Positions 57,358 through 64,000 of a DNA stretch of 64,000 nt are shown here, one piece after another (the stretch's first letter is position 1; every line of letters starts with the position of its first letter). Both the position numbers and the translations under genes were made by a program. Below the pieces are notes generated by a model that was not told the DNA's origin, ran no database searches, and saw only the letters and a list, made by a program, of their open reading frames with translations. Origin of the DNA: JAJXSS01 sp964547135 (lineage in GTDB: Bacteria; Planctomycetota; Phycisphaerae; Phycisphaerales; Phycisphaeraceae); contig CAZJMK010000011.1 in NCBI GenBank assembly GCA_964547135.1, forward strand, positions 1 through 64,000, in the 5' to 3' direction.

Positions 57358-58884
57358 TCATCTCCCCATCCGTGCATCCTGTTCGGCTTTCAACCTTGCC
57401 TGTTCACGTTGACGTTTCAAGTTCTGGTCACGGTTGAGGTCCAAATACGTCTGGCCCGTCGGCACGTAAAACACTTCAATATCACCGGTCATGGTCTGGT
57501 CCACCATGTCCTGCCAGCGACGTGACAAAAACACCCCCGGGCTTTGCTGATACTGTTGCAACAAACCCTGTTGCGGGCTGTCGGGGAAAATCGCTTTGGG
57601 GTTAAAGGCCAGTGCCTCCGCCTGCACCTGTGCGACGATCGACGATCGGGCTGCGCGTGCCTCGTTGATCGCCTGTGCCACCCGTCCGCCGATGGGCGTC
57701 ACCACTCGTTCCCGCATCGGCACCTCATGCTTTTCCAGTGCCGCTTCATACGCCCGGTTGGCGGCCACCACCTTCTCCGCTTCCGCTGCCGCCCGTCGCA
57801 ACGCTTCGAGTTGCAGGTATGCGTTCCAAACTTCGTCCCCCGCGTCGCCATCCAGCCCCGCCCAGCCGGGCACGTTGAGGTGTTGAAACACCACATCCAA
57901 GCGGGCATCGAGTTTGGTCAATGCCTGCATATCACCCGCACCTCGGGCGCGTTCGTAGCGATCAATCAATCGGCGAATCGGCTCGTACCCCGCCCCTGCG
58001 GTTTCATTCAAACTCGAAAGCGCTTCCTGCCGGGCTTTTTCAATTTTCTGCGCCTTTTCACTGGCGGCTTCGGTCACCGCTCGGAACGCCGGCTGAACCG
58101 CTGCGGGGAACTTGGGCGTGCTCGCAGTCACTTCACTGACCAGTATGCCCGCCCCGAGGGTGTCCAACACCGTCTGCATGTGACGCTTGATCGCATCGGC
58201 ACGCAGGTTGCCAAGTATCGCCTCGTCAGCCGTGACGGTTGCCACGGCGTGTACAATCGCTTCCTCAGCGGCGCCCTGCACCAGTCGCTGTGCGGCGCCG
58301 AGTGCATTGCGCGGGTCCGACGATGGCGTGGTCACATTGCGGATGAAATCCAGCGGGCGATTGATTTCATACTTCACCGAAAACCGCGCGTGAATGATGT
58401 TGCCGTCGCCGGTGAGCAGCGACCCATCCTTTTCCGGGTTCAGCGGCCCAGCCCGACCTTCCGCCTCCGCCTCGGTCGCCGCCCCAGCCGGTATTTCATG
58501 CCAGAACTCTCGATTCAATGGAAGCTGTTGCGAAGCCACCGGAATGAACACCACCTGATCGATGGGGTACGGGAAGGCAAAGTAAACCCGACCGGGGCGC
58601 ATGACCGCCTGTTCCGCGGTGTCGCCGACGATCTGCCCGAAGCGCAGCCGAACGCCGACTTCCTGTGCGGGAATGCCCCAAACAATGCCCGACAAAAGGT
58701 ACAGCACCGCCAGCACGAGCATGATCAGTTTGAGTACGCCAAAGCTCACGCGCAAGGCGTCGGCCAGCGAGCGCTGAGCCGGGTCCATCTCCGCGGTGGG
58801 CAGCCCATGATCATGGTCGTGGTCATGATCGTGATCGTCATGACCGTGATGATGTTCAAACGGATTGAAGGGTTTTTCAGCCAT
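57358..58884 (-). CDS. SPFH (HflK-like) membrane protein with a His/Asp-rich N-terminus
   Basis: The 508-residue product has a His/Asp-rich start (HHHGHDDHDHDHDHDHG, about 11-27), one membrane segment (about 48-70, LKLIMLVLAVLYLLSGIVWG), an SPFH/band-7 domain (about 75-270, with VGVRLRFGQIVG and RVYFAFPYPIDQVVFIP), and a C-terminal Ala/Glu/Arg coiled coil (about 275-505). HflK and relatives assemble ring-like cages around membrane proteases such as FtsH. Divergence here is large (long coil, no typical HflK C-terminus), so the HflK label is by group. It is the third SPFH gene of this locus. Confidence 0.83.
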   Translation of the reverse strand: MAEKPFNPFEHHHGHDDHDHDHDHDHGLPTAEMDPAQRSLADALRVSFGVLKLIMLVLAVLYLLSGIVWGIPAQEVGVRLRFGQIVGDTAEQAVMRPGRVYFAFPYPIDQVVFIPVASQQLPLNREFWHEIPAGAATEAEAEGRAGPLNPEKDGSLLTGDGNIIHARFSVKYEINRPLDFIRNVTTPSSDPRNALGAAQRLVQGAAEEAIVHAVATVTADEAILGNLRADAIKRHMQTVLDTLGAGILVSEVTASTPKFPAAVQPAFRAVTEAASEKAQKIEKARQEALSSLNETAGAGYEPIRRLIDRYERARGAGDMQALTKLDARLDVVFQHLNVPGWAGLDGDAGDEVWNAYLQLEALRRAAAEAEKVVAANRAYEAALEKHEVPMRERVVTPIGGRVAQAINEARAARSSIVAQVQAEALAFNPKAIFPDSPQQGLLQQYQQSPGVFLSRRWQDMVDQTMTGDIEVFYVPTGQTYLDLNRDQNLKRQREQARLKAEQDARMGR

Positions 58885-59064
58885 GATTGCCTGTTCACAG
58901 GGGCGTGATGCCCGAGGTTGATTCTGTCAAAACATTGGGTTTTCGACCTTGGACTTTATCTCCGTCAGGTACCCGGGCCCTCGGCACGCGCTTCGCTTGT
59001 GCCTCGTTCCCGGCTTGGCTCTGAAAATCCGAAATCCGAAATTCGAAATTCATTGCCACTTCCA

Positions 59065-59961
59065 TCATTTCTCCGTCTTCCCCGGCGTCAGCATGTTTTC
59101 CACGCCCAGTTGCTCGGCACTGAGTACGAACGTCGAGTTGTGCGGCAATATTTTTTTGAGCGTGTCGATGCGCCGCAAAAAAATCGCCAACTGTTCATCT
59201 TCCTTGAACGCCTTGTAATACTCGGCTGCCTCCATCAATCCCTGGGTGCGAATGGCCTGCGCCCGGTTCTCGGCAAACGCCAGTATGATGCGTTGAATGC
59301 TCTGGGCTTCGCTCTTGATGGTCAGGGCCTGAAACTCGCCTTCCGACCGCGCGTTCTGCGCCAGGGTTTGCCGGGTCTGCCGCATGCGTTCGAACACCTT
59401 GGTGGTCACCTGTTCGGGCAGCACCATGCGCCGAATGCCAAAGTGCTCCACCTTCATGCCGAAGTTCTGCGCCTCCAGTTGCGCGTTGATGGCTGCCAAG
59501 GCCTGCTCCTCCGCCTGCGCCAGTTTGAGCTTGTTCATATCGGTGTTGACCAATTCATCAAACCGATATTTGCTGATGATCTTGCGCAGCTCACGCACCA
59601 TCGGCAGCACCTTCTTCTGCGCCTCCTCCACCGTCTTCACCCGGTTGTAAAACGACAGCGGATCGGAAATCCGCCAGGCCAGGTACGTGCGCGGTATCAC
59701 CGCAAACCCGTCAGCCGTCTGCATCTCTTCCAACTGGTCTTCCAAAATCTGCACCCGTGTCGGAAATTTATACACCCCCTGCATCGGCGGCGGCAGGCGC
59801 AAATAGGGCCAGGGCCGGGGCGTTTTGACCGACCCCTCGTCCGCAGCGCCCAAGGTGGTCAGCACCGCCACCTCGTCGTACCGCACCTGAAACATCAGCA
59901 TGAAGCTGAGCAGGCTCACGCTCAGAATCACCGCCACGAACAGCATCAATCGACTTTTCAT
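59065..59961 (-). CDS. SPFH (HflC-like) membrane protein
   Basis: The 298-residue product is the most regular SPFH protein here: membrane segment (about 5-24), SPFH domain (about 27-200) with VRYDEVAVLTTLG, TADGFAVIPRTYLAWRISDP and FYNRVKTVEEAQKKVLPMVR, then a helical part with GIRRMVLPEQVTTKVFERMR, as in HflC, and YYKAFKEDEQLAIFLRRIDT. Its length matches HflC. It probably forms a heteromeric complex with the SPFH proteins on both sides rather than a classic HflKC pair with an FtsH partner, since no protease is encoded here. Confidence 0.86.
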   Translation of the reverse strand: MKSRLMLFVAVILSVSLLSFMLMFQVRYDEVAVLTTLGAADEGSVKTPRPWPYLRLPPPMQGVYKFPTRVQILEDQLEEMQTADGFAVIPRTYLAWRISDPLSFYNRVKTVEEAQKKVLPMVRELRKIISKYRFDELVNTDMNKLKLAQAEEQALAAINAQLEAQNFGMKVEHFGIRRMVLPEQVTTKVFERMRQTRQTLAQNARSEGEFQALTIKSEAQSIQRIILAFAENRAQAIRTQGLMEAAEYYKAFKEDEQLAIFLRRIDTLKKILPHNSTFVLSAEQLGVENMLTPGKTEK

Positions 59962-60008
59962 ATCAGAAACGACTCCGTTGAGGGATCATTTTTACCACAG
60001 AGACACAC

Positions 60009-60099
60009 TGGGGCTTGTAGCTGGGTGCTTGGGGCTGGGCTTTGGTTTGATCGCCATTCACCTGTCTCTGCCCAGCACCTAGCTCCTAGTCCCCAGCTC
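60009..60099. repeat. GGGGCTAGG-type hairpin I4 (gene-free copy)
   Basis: The left arm TGGGGCTTGTAGCTGGG and TGCTTGGGGCTGGGC, loop with GATCGCCATTCACC ending CTCTG, right arm CCCAGCACCTAGCTCCTAG and TCCCCAGCTCC. A short ACCACAGAGACACAC motif precedes it, as at copy I3. Confidence 0.77.
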
Positions 60100-60107
60100 C
60101 GTGCAAT

Positions 60108-62252
60108 TCACCGCCCCGGTTGTAAAAATCCTTCCAGCGTCGAGGTGGCATCCTTCAAATCAATCCGATGCACCCCGGGTACGCCCGTGTTTTCATGGAC
60201 GATGTACTTGCGCGGTTTGGCCAACCCTTCCGCCAGGGCGTCCAAATACGCTCGACCCTTGAAATATTGCGGGGCCTGTTTGTACGCAGCCGCCAGTGCC
60301 GGGAAAGCCTGCGCCTTGCTGCGCTCAGCAATGCCCGTCTCCCACCGCTGCGCCCGTGCTTCGTAAATGATCTGACTGGCCTGCCCCGGTGCCGCCACCA
60401 GCAGTGCTTCGATCTGTGCTTCCTGTGCCGCCACCGCTGCGCCCAGTTCGGTCAATCGCGCACCCACTTCACCAGCCGATCGCATTTTCAGCGACTCAAC
60501 CTGTTCCCGCAATTTTTCCAACGCCAATACCGCATCACGAATCTGCAACGCCATTTCTTCCGACCCCGCCACCTGCGCCAGGGTTTGAATCCGTTCCTGC
60601 TTGGCTTTCCAGATGGTGGTTTCCTTTTCCTGAATCGCGCCGACCTGTTCATGGAACGCCGCCGCCACCTGTACGCCTTCGCCGCCGTCAGCACTTTCGC
60701 CGCCGCGGGGCGGGTGAATGCCCACCACGCCCACATAGACCACCTGCACGCCCATGTGCAGGGCATCCGCCTGCTTTTGAATCGCCTGCCGCATGAACTG
60801 GCCCGCTTCCAATCGGCCTCGACCGATCAGCGTGTCCAAATCCTTGGTGACAAAATATTCGGTGAGTGTACGATCCGCCAGGGCGGACATCAGTTGTTCA
60901 GGTTTCTGTGCCGAGGTGACATATTTCGTCAGGTCCGTGATCTGATAATGCACCAACACTTCCGCCGCCACCAGGGACACAGCCGGGGTTGACCCTGCCG
61001 CTGCCGAGGGTGCGGTGTTGCCCGCATCGCTGCGTCCCTCTTCCCGGACCGTCGGTGCGGTGATGAGGTATTCCTCTTTGCCGTCCACGTGTACGTTCGT
61101 CCACAAAATGGCCGTATCTTCCTTGAGTTTCTGATACGACCCCACCCGTGCCACCTGAATCCGCCCCACGTCATACCGCTGCACCCCGCCGATCGGCCAG
61201 GGCCATTTCAAATGCAGCCCCGGTCCAACCGGTTCCCCACGCATCGCCCCGAACGTCGTGATCACCGCCTGCTGCTGCGGTTCCACAATCACGATCGACC
61301 CAATCAACAGCAAAATCCCCAAGCCACTGGCCAACAGCGGCGTGATCGACCGCGACATCAACATGTAAAACCAGCTTCGGCTGATTTCAAAACCAAACTG
61401 ATAGTTGATCGTCTCGTTGACGATTTTCGCCAACCCCTCCGGCTTGGTCAGCCAACCCAGCAACCGCGAATCAAACGCCGGCCTTGGTATTTCACCGGGT
61501 TTACGTGGCCGATATGCCCCCGACAAAAACGAAAGCACGATTTCCAGCCCCAACAGCGTCATCAGCCCCGGCACCACCAGCCCGACCCATGCCATGATGC
61601 TTTCGTTGCCAAACAGGGCAAACCCCGCCCCCGCCAAAATCAGCAGCGCGACCAGCACCAACCCCATCAAATAACCCGCCCCGCTGCGCAACAACTGCCA
61701 CTCTTTCTGCACCGTCATCCCCGCGGCATAGCGCCCCACAATGAACGCCACAAACGCAATCCCCGCCATGAACGCCATCAATAAACCAGGGTTGCCATCC
61801 GCTCTATCGCCCAACGCTCTGGTCACAAACATCGGCGAACCGAGCGTGCGATACCCCAGCACCAGCAGCGTGATACCCACCGCAAGCAGATATACCGCCA
61901 AGGCCAGACTGACCCCGTTCAAGCCCCACTGATACAAATTGTCCAGCCGTTTGCGGGCGATGCGCAGTTCATCCGCCTGGGTTTCAAACAGCGCAGCCGT
62001 GGGCGCGTTGCTGCGCGATAGCTGCTCCACCTCCAGCGTTTCAGCGCGTTCAATCTGATGCTGTTTGTAAATCAGCCAGAGAATCGCCCACAGGGGCAGT
62101 CCGCCCAGAAAGTGCCAGGTGGCGGCGTGCAAGGCCGGCGACTGCGCCCACAAGCCCGTCACCGCCATCACGGCTGACAACAGCAATTGCACGCACAAAC
62201 CCAGCAATGCCGCGTTGCCTGCCCGACGATACGACTGTTGATCCTGCACCAT
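60108..62252 (-). CDS. SPFH protein fused to a multi-pass membrane domain
   Basis: The 714-residue product joins an unusual N-terminal membrane region (about six segments, 13-36, 45-62, 115-140, 160-180, 200-222, 228-250) to a seventh segment and an SPFH domain (about 315-560; LGILLLIGSIVIVEPQQQAV, GPGLHLKWPWPIGGVQRYDV) and a long coiled coil (about 560-690, EKETTIWKAKQERIQTLAQV). Ordinary HflK/stomatin proteins have one N-terminal segment. It is the first gene of the minus-strand SPFH/ABC series and is divergent from the ABC-2 permease at 62446. The start is uncertain; ATG 62252 is used, with a TTG at 62309 as the alternative. Confidence 0.8.
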   Translation of the reverse strand: MVQDQQSYRRAGNAALLGLCVQLLLSAVMAVTGLWAQSPALHAATWHFLGGLPLWAILWLIYKQHQIERAETLEVEQLSRSNAPTAALFETQADELRIARKRLDNLYQWGLNGVSLALAVYLLAVGITLLVLGYRTLGSPMFVTRALGDRADGNPGLLMAFMAGIAFVAFIVGRYAAGMTVQKEWQLLRSGAGYLMGLVLVALLILAGAGFALFGNESIMAWVGLVVPGLMTLLGLEIVLSFLSGAYRPRKPGEIPRPAFDSRLLGWLTKPEGLAKIVNETINYQFGFEISRSWFYMLMSRSITPLLASGLGILLLIGSIVIVEPQQQAVITTFGAMRGEPVGPGLHLKWPWPIGGVQRYDVGRIQVARVGSYQKLKEDTAILWTNVHVDGKEEYLITAPTVREEGRSDAGNTAPSAAAGSTPAVSLVAAEVLVHYQITDLTKYVTSAQKPEQLMSALADRTLTEYFVTKDLDTLIGRGRLEAGQFMRQAIQKQADALHMGVQVVYVGVVGIHPPRGGESADGGEGVQVAAAFHEQVGAIQEKETTIWKAKQERIQTLAQVAGSEEMALQIRDAVLALEKLREQVESLKMRSAGEVGARLTELGAAVAAQEAQIEALLVAAPGQASQIIYEARAQRWETGIAERSKAQAFPALAAAYKQAPQYFKGRAYLDALAEGLAKPRKYIVHENTGVPGVHRIDLKDATSTLEGFLQPGR

Positions 62253-62445
62253 GCCTGGTTCCGTATGAAGGGGCCAATCTCGCAATTCACGCCTCGACAG
62301 GTTCTGCAAACCTCCCGCAAGGGCTATATCTTATGCACGAACCCAACCGGGCAAACAACATTCAAGCTGCTGGCGTATGATGAACAATATCGTGTTTCGT
62401 CTGTCTCCGTGATCCGTACACCTTTGTCAGCCCGACCGGACCGAC

Positions 62446-63474
62446 ATGCTAGAGCAACTTTTCACCATCAGTCGTAACACATTCCTTGAAAGCATACGTC
62501 AGCCGATCTTTGTGGTTCTGCTGATGGTGGGGGCCATGGTACTGATTTTGAACCCAGCCGTGGCCGCCTACACGATGGATGATGATAACAAGCTGATGAT
62601 CGATATGGGGCTGTCCACGCTTTTTGTCATCGGGGTTTTATTGGCCGCCTTCACCGCCACGGGCGTCGTCTCCACTGAAGTCGAAAATCGCACCGTGCTC
62701 ACCGTGGTCAGCAAACCCGTGCCCCGTCCCCTGTTTGTGCTGGGCAAATATCTGGGCGTCGGCGTGGCCCTCACCCTTGCCTTCTGGGTACTGGGCGGTT
62801 TGTTTCTGCTTTCAGCTCGTCACGGGGTATTGCAAACCGCCGGTGATGCCTTCGACATGCCCGTCGTCCTTGCCGCCTTCATCGCCTGGGCCGGCGCCCT
62901 GGCCGTCGGCGCACTGGGTAATTATTTTTACCGCTGGGTGTTCACCTCCAGTTTCGTTTTGTCACTGGCGTTATTGACCATTCCAGCCGTGCTGTTGATG
63001 CTGCTGGTCGGCAAAGGTTGGCACTTTCAATCCATCAGCACCGAGTTCGGCCTTGAAGGCGCTGCCCGCGGCGGCCGATTGCTGGTGGTGATGTTGCTGG
63101 TGTTGCAGGCCATCTGGGTACTCACCGCTGTCGCCATTGCCGCCTCGACGCGCCTGGGCCAGTTGATGACGCTGATGGTTTGTGCAGGGGTATTTCTGCT
63201 GGGGCTGGTCAGTGAAACCCTGATCCAACCAGCCGTGGCGCGACTGCCCTGGGGCGAGGTCACCAGCCTCGGCTCCCTGATCGGCTTTTTACTGGCGCGA
63301 TTGGCCTCCATCGCTGTGCCCAACCTGCAATTTCTCTGGCTGGTCGATACCCTGCCGCAGGGGTTACCCATTCCCGCCGACCACGTCGGTTTGCTGACAA
63401 TATACGCTTTGCTGCAAATCGGCGCGGTGCTCTGCCTTGCCACCGCCCTCTTCCAAACCCGTGAAGTGGGCTGA
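62446..63474 (+). CDS. ABC-2 type membrane permease
   Basis: The 342-residue, very hydrophobic product has about six to eight membrane segments and the ABC-2/NosY pattern: NTFLESIRQPIFVVLLMVGA at the N-terminus, STEVENRTVLTVVSKPVPRP then LFVLGKYLGVGVAL (about 83-118). This core resembles the permease at 53517-55358, which has a matching SKP..R....GKWLG block, so they are probably paralogues that share the ATPase at 55600. It is divergent from the SPFH series; 193 bases separate the start codons. Confidence 0.84.
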   Translation: MLEQLFTISRNTFLESIRQPIFVVLLMVGAMVLILNPAVAAYTMDDDNKLMIDMGLSTLFVIGVLLAAFTATGVVSTEVENRTVLTVVSKPVPRPLFVLGKYLGVGVALTLAFWVLGGLFLLSARHGVLQTAGDAFDMPVVLAAFIAWAGALAVGALGNYFYRWVFTSSFVLSLALLTIPAVLLMLLVGKGWHFQSISTEFGLEGAARGGRLLVVMLLVLQAIWVLTAVAIAASTRLGQLMTLMVCAGVFLLGLVSETLIQPAVARLPWGEVTSLGSLIGFLLARLASIAVPNLQFLWLVDTLPQGLPIPADHVGLLTIYALLQIGAVLCLATALFQTREVG

Positions 63475-63551
63475 AACGTAGTGGTCAAGTGGCCGAGTGC
63501 AGAACCCAAGCCAAGGACGAGGAACGTAGTGACGAGGACTTGGGTATGCCC

Positions 63552-63637
63552 GGTGGTTAAACGGTGAGTCGGTGAGTCGGTTAATCGGGAAGAAAAAGAC
63601 AAATAAATACCGACCGAGTAACCGAGTAACCAAACCA
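63552..63637. repeat. Hairpin with tandem-unit arms, copy G4
   Basis: The left arm GGTGGTTAAACGGTGAGTCGG to GTTAATCGG pairs with the right arm CGACCGAGTAACCGAG to AACCAAACC across an A-rich loop. It is preceded by AGTGGTCAAGTGGCCGAG (about 63480) and a CCAAGCC element (63506-63547), again in the usual order. Confidence 0.7.
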
Positions 63638-63657
63638 TACCCACGCGCATCGGCTGG

Positions 63658-63666
63658 TGATATGAT
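63658..63666 (+). promoter_or_regulatory. Extended -10 promoter element before guaA
   Basis: TGATATGAT fits an extended -10 (TG-N-TATGAT), placed 24 bases before the guaA start codon. No good -35 box is visible, as expected for an extended -10 promoter. Confidence 0.4.
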
Positions 63667-63689
63667 CGTTCTTTTCCAAGGAACTCATC

Positions 63690-64000
63690 ATGACCATGCC
63701 CGTGATCCGCATTGATCGCAGCAAGCTCGAAATTCCGCCCGGGGTCACGGAAATCGTCCCCATTCTCGACTTCGGCTCACAATACGTCCAACTCATCGCC
63801 CGCCGGGTGCGCGAAGCCGGGGTGCTGGGCGTGCTGGTTCCGCCCAACATCGCCGTCGAAGACCTCAAAGCCTTGAACCCCAAGGGCATCATTCTTTCCG
63901 GCGGCCCGGCCAGTGTCTATGAAAAAAACGCCCCCACCTGCGACAAACGCCTGTTCGAACTGGGCGTGCCCATCCTCGGCATCTGCTACGGCATGCAAAT
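63690..64000 (+). CDS. guaA: GMP synthase (glutamine-hydrolysing), partial
   Basis: Final step of GMP synthesis: amination of XMP with glutamine nitrogen. Only the first 103 codons lie in the window. They show the class I glutamine amidotransferase start: VPILDFGSQYVQLIARRVRE, GIILSGGPASVYE, and the nucleophile region GVPILGICYGMQ. The ATG at 63690 has AAGGA eight bases upstream; the frame continues past the window end. Confidence 0.95.
   Translation, partial: MTMPVIRIDRSKLEIPPGVTEIVPILDFGSQYVQLIARRVREAGVLGVLVPPNIAVEDLKALNPKGIILSGGPASVYEKNAPTCDKRLFELGVPILGICYGMQ

Noticed and set aside
57544..60366. Long plus-strand frames opposite the SPFH genes (454 and 482 codons)
   Set aside because: Antisense shadows rich in His, Arg and Gln with no domain; the second runs through the intergenic repeats.
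63475..63689. Purine riboswitch before guaA
   Set aside because: The leader is made of repeat modules up to the extended -10 box, leaving only a short 5' UTR.

Overview
The window looks like part of a chromosome of a planctomycete, most likely of the class Phycisphaerae. This is inferred from the gene mix rather than any single marker: prepilin-like proteins with a conserved N-terminal cleavage site, a PEP-CTERM protein, type III glutamine synthetase, many glycosyltransferases, several SPFH (stomatin/HflK/HflC) proteins, frequent TTG/GTG starts behind good Shine-Dalgarno (SD) sites, and short, loosely packed operons. Base composition is moderately GC-rich. I see no phage, plasmid, CRISPR array, rRNA or conventional IS transposase.

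Layout. 1-4.7 kb: flagellin with a strong terminator, a tRNA-Arg(CCG) with its own promoter, a cytochrome b562-like protein and an AsmA-like membrane protein. 4.9-6.1 kb: ribD. 6.5-13.8 kb: exopolysaccharide locus 1 (two WcaF-like acyltransferases, one GT2 and two GT4 glycosyltransferases, and an FrhB-like iron-sulfur protein next to a polysaccharide pyruvyl transferase). 14.3-26.1 kb: housekeeping genes (folE2, a stand-alone CoaB domain, a YhaM-type nuclease, miaA, glnN) mixed with envelope proteins (PEP-CTERM, Spy-like, pseudopilin-like, LysM). 26.6-29.3 kb: pdhA and pdhB (pyruvate or acetoin dehydrogenase E1), split by a four-helix-bundle (IVP/S23) gene lying between inverted repeats. 30.5-39.4 kb: polysaccharide locus 2 (O-antigen ligase-like protein and six glycosyltransferases). 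39.6-51.1 kb: PBP4-type peptidase, HscA, LolD-like ATPase, SppA, a zinc-ribbon tail-anchored protein, an ornithine decarboxylase-family enzyme and a MASE1-PAS-GGDEF-EAL protein. 51.4-63.5 kb: a membrane locus with three SPFH proteins, an ABC ATPase, two ABC-2 permeases and a large helical protein. The window ends inside guaA.

The most distinctive property is the intergenic DNA. Nearly every gap longer than 150 bases is packed with several families of short palindromic repeats, often in a fixed order, including cloverleaf-like GACGCCG elements, elements ending in a TAGAAACTRTTTCATAACT-like inverted repeat, and hairpins whose arms are built from degenerate 7-10 base units. One hairpin family (GGGGCTAGG arms) occurs four times. 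In one copy the loop is replaced by the four-helix-bundle gene between pdhA and pdhB, and the loop end next to the arm matches the gene-free copies. This resembles a parent element with non-autonomous derivatives, and is my best candidate for an undescribed mobile system. The second candidate is the triple-SPFH/ABC-2 locus.
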